Below, one piece after another: positions 45,194 to 56,375 of a stretch of 64,000 nt of DNA. Origin of the DNA: Linanthus parryae. Taxonomy: Eukaryota; Streptophyta; Magnoliopsida; Ericales; Polemoniaceae. The position numbers and the translations under genes were made by a program. The stretch is taken from NCBI GenBank assembly GCA_023055425.1, contig JALGPY010000007.1, positions 85,089,136-85,153,135 on the forward strand. The letters are read 5' to 3'. The notes below the pieces were generated by a model. The model made no database searches and was not told where the DNA came from. It saw only the letters and a program-made list of their open reading frames with translations. Within the stretch, counting starts at the first letter, position 1; each line of letters opens with the position of its first letter.

Positions 45194-45689
45194 ATCCATG
45201 GAATTGTAGAAAAGGGTAAAATCTTTTCTAGACACTTTCAGCTATGGAGAAGTCATTCCGATTAGTTAGATGCTAAATTAGAAGAATGTATTTTGGTTGA
45301 ATATTTGAAGGATAATAATGTTACTTATTTAATATGGTAAGGATCATAAGGTTATTGTCGGCACAATACCTGATTCTTCGGAAAGGAATCATATGAATAA
45401 GAAATTGTAATGCAGAGTTGTTTTATAGTAGCTTAAGAAAGATGTTCAAGTTGTTAGTTCTGAGATGACACAAACAGAAGAAGTATAAATTTATGTTGTT
45501 TTGAATACACAAGTAACAAGAGATCTTTGTCATAGTGGGAGAGTTACATGACAACCTCACGCGTTGGTGAACTTGGGATAATTTGAATCTCTGATAAGTT
45601 TTAAATCAGTCCTAATACTATGAGGATAAAATTAATGATGAAGATGCAGATTCATGACGGTAGTCTGTAGAATCTGAGACAACATTTAA
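45194..45689 (+). other. Decayed Copia A interior, right of the Tat-like insertion
   Basis: AT-rich with no open frame or motif I can defend. Continuity with 21468 is shown by the ACTAC duplication. Confidence 0.4.
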
Positions 45690-46010
45690 GCATTCTAACT
45701 ACCTTTGGGAGATTGTAGATTTGCAAGATGAGATAAAAAATCATAGGTTGCAAATGGGCCTACAAGAGAAAGAGAAGAGTATATGGAAAGGTGAAAACTT
45801 AAAAAGCTAGGCTGATTATGCTGGTAGCTATATATAGGTCTATTCGGATTCTTGTTCGTATTTGCTGCTCATTCAGTAATTAGATATGGGAGATGTATGT
45901 CAGGATGGATTTCCTCATTGGAACTCATGATGGGTGCATCTACACGAAGCAACCAAAAGAGTTAGTTGTGCAAGATAAGGTGATATAAAAGCTTAAGATG
46001 TCAATAGACA
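45690..46010 (+). pseudogene. Copia reverse-transcriptase relic (Copia A)
   Basis: Fragments of the conserved Copia RT start are readable across frame changes: GCKWAYKRK (the GCKWVFK block), KARL, a SIRILV-like segment near 45840, then a DV-T-FL-G-type region and YTKQP (the YM-QPEGF block) near 45950. No catalytic YVDD remains. It ends where an inverted Angela-like leader begins. Confidence 0.6.
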
Positions 46011-46044
46011 CGGGGTTTAAGCTAGTATTCAGACCTGTAAAACT

Positions 46045-47524
46045 ATCAAAACGTAACACATACACCACGTTTATCCTCTACGACCTGTGGCTCTGATACC
46101 ACTGTAGGTTTTTGATTCATGGCGGAAACAATAATTAACCATGCAAAACCCTCCAAGGATCACAAGTCAAGAGACATAACGATGGTAAAGGAAGAAATCA
46201 ATAACACACCTTAGGGTTCTCCTTTGATGACTTCAAACGTGAATTGTGTCACGTTCTCTATAGTTGATCCACACCTAGAGTTGATTTCTAGATCTCCCAC
46301 TCCTTGGTGCTAGCCCGGAAAGAGGAAGAGGAAGAAGAATCACGCAAAACGAGACGAACCAAAGGAGGTTTCGGCCTCCTTTGGGGCCGACGGGGACAGG
46401 CGGCGGGCTAGGGGGGCGGCGGCTCCTCTAGCTTGCTTGCTCTCCTTTTTTGTTCTCTCCCACTCAAGTTATGATCAATTATGAACATAAGTGTGGGAAG
46501 GAAGGAAGGAAGGTCCTTTATATAGTCCAACAACTCCTTGACATCCTTGACAACTACTTAAAGGACTTATTCTAGTCCTACTAGAATTCAATTTAGTCCC
46601 TTCCTTGCAAATTAGTCCCTACTAAGTTTGCAAGGTTTTGCAAAGTGATCCTTCTAATTAATTAATCCAATTAATTGATTCCCAAATCGAGTTCAACTCT
46701 ATCTAGCGTGTGACCCCATAGGTTCTATCTAGTTGGTAGCAACTATTTGCTAATATGGAGCGGTTTCTAGCAAAACATCCATTCTAGCCAACTAATAGAA
46801 TAGTCATCTTGACAACCTTTGTACAAGTAATTGTCTCATCCCTTTGTCTCTATATCCAGATTAGACACGAGACATACAAGTCACACTCGTATATCCAATC
46901 CGTAGTTTCTCGATCCATGGGAATAGCCTTATTCGTGCAAATATCATCAATATCCCTTATTGATTTATTTGAGTCTGGCCAGACATTCTATAAGCACTAT
47001 CCCTCGAGTGGCCTAGGATATTTGCTCCCGTTATGTGGGAGGAACAAATTCTATCTACGTCCACTACAATTTCTATGCTTTCTTCTTATGTATCCAGTAC
47101 ACGCCTTTATAACTACCCAGTTACGGTGTAGCGTTTAACGCTACCAAAATCACAATAATCCACAACTAGAATATCTAGCAACTTCAAGTCTAAGGATGAC
47201 AATACCATTGCACCGCGAGAAGCACTTGTGACTCAACATAACGTGTATATAGCCTTCTCGGAGATGGTCAATCCAGTGCGTCATTACCCTTAATGCACAC
47301 CTATGTGTTGGATCATGATATCTCCATATCAATCCAACCCCATACTCGTCTATAGATGATTGTCCCATTGATCATTATACTGGACTAGGGATTTTTAAGA
47401 TAAACAACACTATTGTAAATCTAAGGACATCATTATATTAAATATCCAATAAATAATAAATGAATTTCTAGCCACAAATAAATTCATACTAAACTAGATT
47501 GCCTCTAGGGCATCTATTCCAACA
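46045..47524 (-). repeat. Solo-like 5' LTR (46103-47524) with short leader of an Angela-like Copia (Copia B)
   Basis: The 1,422-bp LTR on the minus strand is related to but diverged from the two full Angela-like copies (many substitutions and small indels). On its left at 46045-46102 it keeps the primer site (minus TGGTATCAGAGCC) and the start of the leader. The rest of the element is gone. Its outer end CCAACA abuts a PMD relic. Confidence 0.8.
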
Positions 47525-48885
47525 TACTCCCTTGTGTAGAAATGAAAATTGTGTAGTCGCAGCGAAGAAGAGTTACTGCGAGGGGCCACGTACATTCTCT
47601 TAACCTTTTTCAGGTGCGATGTCCATTAATCGGTCCAACCGGTCGACACTCTCCCTACCCGGTTTCCAGAGGTCTGGGTCAAAGGGATAAGTTGTGTTAC
47701 CTCAATCTCGATCGCACTGCTATCCAACCTACGGTAGCTGTTAGGATCCAGGTGCAGAGGGCAGATGGTGGGGTGTTTAATGTCAAAGCCTAGATGTACG
47801 CAGGCAGAGGAATGTAATTCATAGTGACCAATCAATAAGCCTTGGTGGCCTCTACATAATCGGTGATGGCTAGCATAGCACCCCGCGTGCAATAGCATAT
47901 GAAATCTTTCAAGTATGGATCGATGCGAAGATCGCGGCAACAAATCAATTTATCGACATAACGGCAGAGACACTTAGAATGCGAGTATGGCCTGAATTTA
48001 AATAATGACTCGAGGTCGCAAACAACGCTCAAAGCACACCTTGAGCCACCAGTTTTGAACCACGTCCAAGAGCGTTGATAGAGCTGCCGGGACGTATCCT
48101 GATTCAACACGTTTCAGGGTTTTTGCTTGTTGGGACATGGAGCGTACGAAGGCAACCTTTCATATGCCCACATGGAAAGAATACTTACATTCCCGTATGA
48201 CAAAATGTCGTCACGGCCACGAGACTTGTCGCAGCATATTACTGCATGATCAAGACGATAGTACAGCGAACCGAGAACTAGAGAGACCAAAGGAACGCAC
48301 TATCCCGAGGAGATGCGAATAGCCAGTGCAAGGATATGTAGGAACACCCCATATGTTGGGTGCCCGTCGATCAGAAAGAGAGATATCCAGATACACAGAA
48401 ATGCGACTACCTCGCATCTAGAGCCCTCTCCCTTCTCCAAAAGGCGGATGTCTGGATTCTTCTTTCAAGCTTTAATCGCAATCCTTCGTGGCATAATCTT
48501 GGAAGAAGTAAAGAACCCATCGGTGCCAAGTATTTTTCGCATGGTCAGTCATGAGCTAGTAGTTCCATTTTGGGGGGATCGCCGAGTCATCGAGTGCCCG
48601 CCTTCTTCATCCCTTAAATGAGATAATCCATATCCATAAACTACTTCAGTTCCTCATAAGAACTTAATGGGTCCAAGGGATTAACCTCGCCGACCGAAGG
48701 GAGGTTCAGTAGCACATGAGTATCCTCCAATGTCAAGCCGCATTCGAAATAAGAGAAATGAAAAGTGTGTGTTCTCTTAAAGTACATGGACATCATAGAT
48801 AGATCAGAAGCTATTTTTTGTCAATATGTGGATATATACAAGAGAAGGAGTTTTGGTTCCTTGGTGATGAAATCCAGAAGCACAA
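47525..48885 (-). pseudogene. Antisense PMD gene relic, N-terminal part
   Basis: Minus-strand blocks match the PMD protein at 22791 in order: THTFHFSYFECGLTLEDTH and NLPSVGEVNPLDPL near 48770-48670; EVVAFLCIWISLFLIDGHPT near 48420-48350; SRCALSVVCDLESLFKFRPY near 48050-47985; FICYCTRGAM near 47910-47880; LGFDIKHPTICPLHLDP near 47790-47740; then PLTQTSGNR near 47665. Several stops and frame changes. With 15410-17617 it forms one gene cut by the 17618-47524 insertion stack: it stops in the region where the other half starts. Confidence 0.75.
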
Positions 48886-48889
48886 GAGT

Positions 48890-50304
48890 CAAAAAGCTTC
48901 AAAGCTTTGAGACATTGTTGATTGCCTTATATGTTCTTCACTATTTTATATTTTGCGGGTCTATAAGTTGGTTTTATAATTATTTTGTCATTCTCTATAA
49001 TTTTCTACAAATGATATGGAATCATGTTTTGATTGGTACAACACATGGTACAGGTCTGAGTCGGATTGGGAATCCAAGCTCTTTGCGATTAACTAGCAGT
49101 CAAAGCTTCAAAGCTTTGAGAATTTATAAATGATGTTTGCTGCTAAGTTTATCTAAACTTATCTGTGTATGCAGGTCAATTCATTTGGTTTTTCAATGTG
49201 CTATGGACTTATACTAATAAGTTATTGCTTGTTTTATAATGATCATTTGGTCTATCCATTTAATTGGATGTATAACTGTTTTTGTTATCAGACAAAACTT
49301 AGCCTAGTTTATTCATGAACTGTTAGCATAATGCTGATCAGATCTTGATGCTAGTTTGTCTGGATAATGTTTGATCTTGTTAGTTGAGTGTATGCAGAGT
49401 TGTTGGGCGTTCCACTATTCACAAACAAAACAGATGGCTATCCAAGTATAGCTGCTGATAGAAGCATATCAGGGAAGAGGATTTTTAGGCATTCAGTTCC
49501 TAAAATCTCTCAGGTTGTTGCAGGCTGTTATTTAAGTGATCAGTACTTTGAATTTCAAAAAGAGACACAAGGAGAAAAGACAAGTCAACGTGTGAATTGA
49601 AGAGTACTACAAACAGGAGAGATCAGATCATTCAAGTCTTCAAATTCATTAGGCCATTAACACTGTAGAAGTAAGATCATTCATCAGAGATTGAAGAACA
49701 CTTCCAAGCTTTATTGCTTATTTCGATTATGTGTTCTTCACACTTGTACTAAACTTGTATTATCATTTTGTGTTCTTAAGCCACACAAACCTATAAGTTT
49801 AGTTGTTCAGGTGAACAACAAATAGGTTCTTATTGTTTCAACAGATTGTAGCTGGAACTAGATAGGTTGGGAATCACAAGCTGTATTGAGGAAAGGTAGC
49901 TCACTTAGGCTTGAGATCTAGGGCTAAATTTGGGTGATTAATAAGAAGTTGTGTTATAATTCTTGAGGGATAAGATCCCTCAGGAAGAGATTAGGTCCAT
50001 TTGTGACTGAACTCTGTAAAATCCTTGTGTTCTTGCTGCTTACTTCTTTTATCTTTTCATTAAATTCTAAACAGGAAGTTCCAAAGCTTTGGAGTTTTCT
50101 AAATCTCAAAGCTTTAAAGCCTCTGTGTTCTGGAGTTATATCTCTAGTTTCTCAAATCTTTTTCAAAGCGTTGAGGTATCAACTGCATACTCTCTTCAAG
50201 TTCTAAACGATTGGTTTTTAGCAAAAGTTGGCATACTCTATTCAACCCCCCCCCCCTTCTAGAGTATATAGATCATGTTGATATACTTACATTAAAAACA
50301 TTCA
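48890..50304 (+). repeat. Probable 5' LTR of the SIRE-like element
   Basis: About 1.4 kb ending CATTCA 1 bp before the primer site. Near its end an 8-bp inverted repeat (atactcta/tagagtat, 50232-50267) encloses a C11 run. The start is not determined; TGTTGATTGCC at about 48916 is one candidate. Confidence 0.5.
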
Positions 50305-50305
50305 A

Positions 50306-50320
50306 TTGGTATCAGAGCTT
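50306..50320 (+). other. Primer-binding site of the SIRE-like element
   Basis: TTGGTATCAGAGCTT, matching the initiator-Met site. Confidence 0.85.
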
Positions 50321-50355
50321 GGTTCACTATTTAAGGATCAAACAATCTTGTGAAA

Positions 50356-51809
50356 ATGAGTAATGTAGGTGATGGAGGATTCTCACAGGGAAGAGCAGCT
50401 AAAAGACCTCCACTTTTCTGTGGTGATAACTTTGTGCATTGGAAGGCACTGATGAAAATCTTCATCATAGATGAAGACATTGAGCTATGGTCTATCGTTT
50501 TGAATGGCCCAAACTTGTTCTATACTACTTCTGATGGAGTCAGAACTGTAAAATCAGAGGAAGATCTCTCAGTTACTGAACTGGAAAAGGTATCAGAAAA
50601 TTACAAAGCTTTGAACTTACTAAATTGTTCTCTTAGTGCAGATGAGTTTAACATGATATCCAACTGCAAAAGTGAAAAAGAGATATGGGATAAGCTACTT
50701 GATAGTTATGAAGGACCTAGCCAAGTCAAGCAGACAAAGATCCAGGACTACAACAAGAAGAGAAACTTCGGAAACAAGGACTACAACAAAGAATAATAAT
50801 TAGATCCTCAACCAGCAAGGATCAGAAAGGTATGTCTTCTTTACATTCATATAAACCTAATATGAATGTGGAGATGAAGATCATCTGGTAAGGGATTGAC
50901 CTCAAAAGACGGAAAGCATGCAATTTCCTAAGAAGAAAAATGACAACAGAAGAAAGAAGGAAATGTTAGCCTCATAGAGTGATTCAGACTCTTCAGACTC
51001 AGATTCTGATGAAGAGCAAGCCAATCTCTGTTTGATGGTTGGACATCAAGAAGATCAAACCACGGAGAAGCCAGTTGAAGATATGTTAAAAAAAATATTT
51101 TATCTAGCCCTTCTGATGTATTCCCTGAAATCCTCAAAAGTATGTTTTTGAATGAGGAAAGTTATAGGAATGAGATTGATTCCTTGAATGTAAAGGTTCG
51201 TGAGCAAGAAAAAGAAAATTTAGATTTGTTTTTCAAAACAAATGTCTTGAAGCTACTAAGTTGAAATTGATAGTGACTTCAAAGCCTTGGAAAGTAGATT
51301 CAAAGCTTTGAAATCGCAAGTCAAATAAGTTTTTGATCAAAACTCTCGTTTAACTGAAAAATATTGTGATCTAAAGAGTCATTTAGATGATTTAGAGCAA
51401 CATAACACTTCATTGACTAGTGAGCTTCAAGAATCCAAGAAAATTATTTCAACCTTTGCTGGCTCAGAACATAAGCTAAATTTTATGCTTGGGGGAAGTA
51501 TGCATTCTTTATAAAAAAAGTGAAATTGGTTATAATTCAAATTTTCCAAAAAGAAACCAAACCACATTTGTAAAATCAGGAAGCAGACATTCTCCAAAAT
51601 GTCATTATTGTGTTAAAATTGGACATGTGACATTAACTTGCCCCTTTAGAAGGACAGAACCTCATATAATGTGGAACACCTATCCTTATCAGCTTAAGGG
51701 ACAAGTGAAACATATTTGGGTTCTGAAAGGAATTAGACCACCTAACATGGTTGATTCTGAGTATGAATCCAAATTCTACACTTGGTCTAATATTCTATTA
51801 AGGCATTGA
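50356..51809 (+). pseudogene. SIRE-like gag relic
   Basis: Start ATG at 50356 (MSNVGDGGFSQGRAAKRPPL), with the UBN2-type Gag N-terminus: PPLFCGDNFVHWKALMKIF, DIELWSIVLNGP, EIWDKLLDSYEG. At about 50745 the frame jumps to the Arg/Lys-rich region, implying loss of the central Gag. Pieces of a DSDSSDSDSDEE acidic stretch (near 50990) and a second knuckle (CHYCVKIGHVTLTC, near 51600) are readable in other frames. Several stops; no functional Gag. Confidence 0.8.
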
Positions 51810-51849
51810 TTGGATCTAGCAGGATGTCACCAAAGCTTTGAAATATCAT

Positions 51850-54799
51850 AATTGGATAGCGGATGTTCAAGACACATGAGTGGAAAGAAATCTTTATTAA
51901 GTGAGCTTAAAGAGCAATCAGAAGGAACAATCACACTTGGTGACAAAGCAAGGTGCAACATCATTGGTATAGGTAGTATTGGTAATAACTCTGTATGGTC
52001 AATTTCAGATGTTGATCTGGTTGATGGTCTGAAGTATAATTTATTGAGTATTTCTGAGCTTTGTGATAAAGGAAATAAGGTAGTTTTTGACAAGGAGAAA
52101 TGTGTGGTGCAAGATGAAAAATCAGGAAATTGCATACTCACTGCTCCCATGTCACATAATGTTTATGCTATATGTACTGATAAAGTTGCAGATGAAAGTC
52201 TGAAATTTCTCAAAGCTTTGAAAGGTGACTCAAAGCTTTGGCATAGAAAGCTTGGTCATATAAGCATGCACACTATGAACAAACTCATCTCAAAAGATTT
52301 GGTAAGAGGCTTACCAATCCTATAATTCAAAGATGGTGAGATTTGCAAGGCATGTGCTCAAAGTAAACAGACCAAGAGTTCAAGACAAAGAACTTTGTAA
52401 GTATCTCTAGACCTTTAGAACTGATGCATATGGACTTGTGTGGTCCTATGAGGGTTCAAACACCCAAAGGTAAGAGATATATGCTTGTTGTGGTTGATGA
52501 TTATTCCAGATTTACATGGGTTATGTTTATTAGAGATAAGTCTTAAGCATTATCTGAATTTTCAAAGCTTTGTTAAGAACTTCAAACTTTGAAAAATGTA
52601 CTTGTTGCATCTATTAGGAGTGATCATGGTAGAGAATTTGATCAACTTGATTTTGATTTATTCTGTGCAAAGCATGGCATCTCACAGAATTTTTCTACAC
52701 CTAGAACTCCTCATCAGAATAGAGTAGTTGAGAGGAAAAATATAACTCTTGAAGACATGTCTTGAACCATGCTATTTGAAAGTAATTTGCCAAAGTATTT
52801 GTGGTCAGAAGCTGTTAATACTGCCAATTATGTGCTCAATAGATGTTTGATCATGCCTATCCTAAAGAAAACTCCTTATGAATTGTTCCAAGGCAGAAAG
52901 CCTAGTGTTTTTTAATTCAAGCAATTTGGTTGTACTTGTTTTGTGCATAACAATGACAAAGACAATCTTGGTAAGTTTGATGCTAGAAGTGATGAAGTGT
53001 TTTTCTTGGTTATTCTCAAACTAGCAAGGCTTATAGAGATTATAATAAGAGAACTAAGATTGTAGAGGAGAGTATTCATGTGATTTTTGATGAAAGTACT
53101 GAAGAATCTCTGAGTGAAAGTTTTGGAGATCTCAACCTGAACAAGTATGAGGCTGATAATGACAATGAGAAAGTTAACAAAGCAAAACTAAGCTGCAGAA
53201 AAATTCAGAAGAATCTCAAGGCCTTGAACCCCCTGTTGAGCCAAAATCTCAAAGCCTTGAGACTGAGACTGACAGAACATATGATTCTCCTTCTAGAGTG
53301 TCAAGAACTCAAAACCTTGAAGGATACACTTGGACACCTATAAATAAGTTCAAATACTCATCAGATCATCCTGCAGTGAACATCAAATCAGATCCAACCA
53401 CTGGAACTCAGACAAGAGGTCAAATGAGGAATCTGTGTGCTTTCAGTACTTTTGTATCACCCATTGAGCCCAAAAATGCAAAAGATGCACTAGAAGATGC
53501 AGATTGGATCATTCCAATGCGGAATGAGATGAAAGAGTTTGAAAGGAACATAGTTTGGAATTTGGTTCCTAGACCAAAGAATCAATCAGTGATTGGAACT
53601 AGATGGGTGTTCAGAAATAAACTTGATGAAAAATGTAAGGTTATTTGAAAAAAATCAAGACTGGTTTCACATGGATACAATCAAGAATAAGGAACTGCTT
53701 ATGAGGAAACATTTTACCCTGTTACAAGGTTAGAAGCTATCAGAATACTTCTTGCATTTGCATCACATAATCATATAAAGATTTTTCAAACGGATGTCAA
53801 AAGTTCTTTTCTAAATGGATATTTACAAGAAGAAGTATATGTTACTCAACCACCATGTTTTTAAAATGACACATTTCCTGATCATGTTTACAAATTAGAC
53901 AAAGCCTTGTATGGACTTAAGCAAGCTCCAAGGGCTTGGTATGACAGACTCTCTATGTTTTTACATGAAAATAGTTTCAAGAGAGGACTTGTTGACAAAA
54001 CAATTTTTATCAAGAATCATGAAAAGAATTTGTTAGTAGTACAAATATATGTTGATGATATTCTATTTGGTGCTACTACTGATGCTCTTTCAAAAGAGTT
54101 TTCGAGTCTAATGTGCAAAGAATTTGAGATGAACTTAATGGGAGAACTAAATTTCTTTCTTGGACTTCATGTGCATCAAATGAAGAAAGGATTTTTTGTG
54201 AATCAAGGGAAATACACCATGTACTTGTTAAATAAATATAACATGTCACAGTCCAAGGTTGTTAAGACCCCTATGAGTTCATCATTATCTTTGGACAAGG
54301 CTACAAGTGGTAAGAGTGTGAATCAAAATTATTATAGAGATGCAGACTTTGCAGGATACAAAGTAGACAGAAAGAGTACCTCAGGATGCTGCCAATTTCT
54401 TGGTTCATCACTGATTAGTTGGCCTTCAAAGAAGAAAAATTCAGTAGCTCTATCAGCTGCAGAAGCTGAATAAATTGCTGCTGGAGCCTGTTGTTCCCAG
54501 TTTTTATGGATTGCTCAACAGCTAAGAGATCTTGGATATGAATTCAGAATTGTGCCTATCAACTGTGACAGTACAAGTGCCATTTTTATATCAAAGAATC
54601 CAGTTTAGCACTCAAGAAAAATCACATAGATGTGAGACATCATTTTTTTAGAGATCATGATGAAAAAGGTGATATTGTTCTTTCTTTCATTTCTACTACT
54701 ATGCAAATAGCTGATATTTTCACTAAACCATTGCTAGATGAGAGGTTTGCATCCCTAAGCCTTGAATTGGGGATGTTGAACAAGGATGCATTGGTATAG
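51850..54799 (+). pseudogene. SIRE-like pol relic (protease, integrase, RT, RNase H)
   Basis: Protease at 51855 (LDSGCSRHMSG); GAG-pre-integrase (KLWHRKLGHISMHTMNKL) to 52325; integrase pieces to about 52900 (LMHMDLCGPMR, VVVDDYSRFTWV, SDHGREF), split by stops; RT from about 53490 (NLVPRPKNQSVIGTRWVF, TDVKSSFLNGY) with YVDDILFGAT near 54050. RNase H near 54340 (DADFAGYKVDRKSTSGC) follows RT after an internal deletion of roughly 60-100 residues. C-terminal TKPLLDERF ends at a TAG at 54797-54799. About ten in-frame stops or shifts; inactive. Confidence 0.88.
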
Positions 54800-54810
54800 G
54801 GGGAGTATTA

Positions 54811-55158
54811 GGCCCTGCTTTCTTTGCCTAATTTTATGTGACTTTAAACCTTTTTTTAGGTCATAAAAAAAGTTATATTTAGTTCCTTTTTCGTTGAATA
54901 TTTTTAGATAACTTCTTTACCTTTTTTAAGACTAAAAAAAGGAGAAAAAAATAGGTTATTTTTTACTTCAACTTTTGTTACTTTTTACTCCTAAAATATC
55001 CATTTAGGAAATAAAATAGGAGAAAGTAAGCGGCCTTTTTTTCTACAACTAAAACTAAAACTTTTTCGAAAAATTAGTAGTAGCAAAGTAAGCAATTTTT
55101 TTACCTTTTTTTAGAAAAAGGTAAAAAGTCACATGAATTACAAAAAGAAAACAGAGTC
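54811..55158. mobile_element. Tourist-like (PIF/Harbinger) MITE, 348 bp
   Basis: The termini ggccctgctttcttt and (reverse complement of the right end) gactctgttttcttt form ~45-bp imperfect inverted repeats that share atgtgactttt further in. The 3-bp target duplication TTA is at 54808-54810 and 55159-55161. AT-rich and non-coding. It sits 11 bp after the pol stop, at the element's purine tract. Confidence 0.75.
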
Positions 55159-55161
55159 TTA

Positions 55162-55588
55162 GTCTATGTCTGTATTATATGTGTAAATATCAAAGCCTTA
55201 AGATCATACTTTCTCAGCCTTGAAAGTATGGCTCAAAGTTTTGAAGGTTTCTGTTTTTGTCTGAAACTTCTCAAACCTTTGAACTACTGTAACACTGCTT
55301 TGCTTAAGTGGATATCTATTTCATTAAAAAATTGTATCATGGAATATTTTATAATATCTTTCTAGTTAATTACATAATATCTCAAGTGTTCAGAGATTTT
55401 GACAAAAATATCCAAATAATATCTCATGAAATCTTATGCAATCTCTTTTGCATGCAAATCCCCTTTTTAAATCAACTCTTCTACCTACTTAAGTCAACTT
55501 CAAGGCTTATTTCTTTCATTCTCATCTTTCTTCTCTTCGTACCTATCTCTCTCTCTTCTCTCTCTCAAACCCTCTCAAACTCTAACCA
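55162..55588 (+). other. Post-pol spacer of the SIRE-like element
   Basis: Non-coding and AT-rich. Holds four degenerate forms of the CAAAGCTTTG motif (55188-55285), then a CT-rich run (tctctctcttctctctctc) just before the next ATG. Confidence 0.5.
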
Positions 55589-56375
55589 ATGGAGCGCAAA
55601 TATGAAAGGATCAAGCAACAAGCAATAAAGAGGAAGGCTAACAGGAAGATCACCATTCATGGATCAGATTCACAAGAGACAGCTAGTGTCCATGAGACTT
55701 CACCACCTTCAAAGAAGATCAAGAAGGGAAAGGAAGTTCAGGAAGAAGCAAGGGCTGGGTCAGAATCTGAATCAGCAACAGAAGAAGTGGTGAAGGTCAA
55801 GAACAGGGGAGTAAGGATCAGGGAGAAAAATCAAGCAAGAAGAAGAAGGAAGAGGCTGAAGGAAGACGTGAGAAGACGAGTGTGCCATCTTCGAATGAAA
55901 ATAAAGTTGATCAGAAAAAGGATGAAAGAACTCCAGAGAAGAAAAGAGCGAAACACAGTGCAGTAAAGACCAAGAAGGCTACAAATTTTGGTAAGAACGT
56001 TTTGCCTGATACTTGGCTTGTCAATTCATATATTAAGACTTTGTGGATGGATGGGTATGCATCATCCAAGATATATTTTTGTAGTCTAATTAGTGCATAG
56101 CTGTTGGATGTATTGGACTTATACTACATTAAGAAATTGAGAGAATCATCTGTTGGGAGTTTGTTAAATCCACCATCTGAGGCTTACCCTAGGCTGACTA
56201 GACTTTTCTATCTGAATTTGGTTCAAGAGTTGGATGATAGTGACAATTACATTCTTACATCAAAAGTTGTTGGGATTGATATTAAGTTGGATCACATGGT
56301 TTTTGCCAAAGTCTTGGGTGTCCTTAGAAAGTATAGGATTAGTGACATTAGTGAACCTCCTCGATCTTTTCTCAC
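55589..56375 (+). pseudogene. Extra ORF downstream of SIRE-like pol (env-like/putative plant transposon protein)
   Basis: Begins ATGGAGCGC at 55589: Lys/Arg-rich and Ser/Glu-rich N-terminus (KRKANRKITIHGSDSQETAS, SESESATEEVV). A change of frame near 55870 leads to SSNENKVDQKKDERTPEKKR. After a stop at 56098-56100 the frame reads YYIKKLRESSVGSLL, RLTRLFYLNLV and MVFAKVLGVLRKYRISD, which resembles the putative plant transposon protein domain seen in extra ORFs of plant LTR elements. SIRE elements are known for an extra ORF after pol. Truncated at about 56375 by the PMD relic. Function unknown. Confidence 0.55.

Larger units (their letters stand above)
17618..46010 (+). mobile_element. Old Ty1/Copia element A (5' part), split by the Tat-like insertion
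   Basis: Composite: a 5' LTR candidate 17618-19298, tRNA-iMet primer site, decayed interior to 21468, then after the 21474-45188 insertion an RT relic to about 46010. The TSD of the inserted element (ACTAC) joins the two halves. No 3' LTR is found; the element ends against a fragment of another Copia. Many stops are present throughout. Confidence 0.5.
48899..55285. repeat. Dispersed palindrome CAAAGCTTTG and variants across the SIRE-like element
   Basis: Nine exact copies of the self-complementary 10-mer at 48900, 49109, 50082, 50604, 51301, 51831, 52211, 52231 and 52563, plus about ten near copies (caaagccttg, caaaaccttg, caaagttttg) to 55285. They occur in LTR, gag, pol and the post-pol spacer, and in pol they fall in all three reading frames (KAL, SKL, QSF). 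Confidence 0.8.
48890..56375 (+). mobile_element. SIRE/Maximus-like Ty1/Copia relic without 3' LTR
   Basis: Order: LTR-like 5' region, tRNA-iMet primer site (50306), gag, pol (protease, integrase, RT, RNase H), purine tract (ggggga near 54800), MITE, AT-rich spacer, extra ORF after pol. The extra ORF and Gag sequence fit the SIRE lineage. Many stops and deletions. The left edge against the PMD relic is about 48885-48900; the right edge against another PMD relic is about 56375. No second LTR is present, so LTR limits cannot be tested. Confidence 0.82.
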
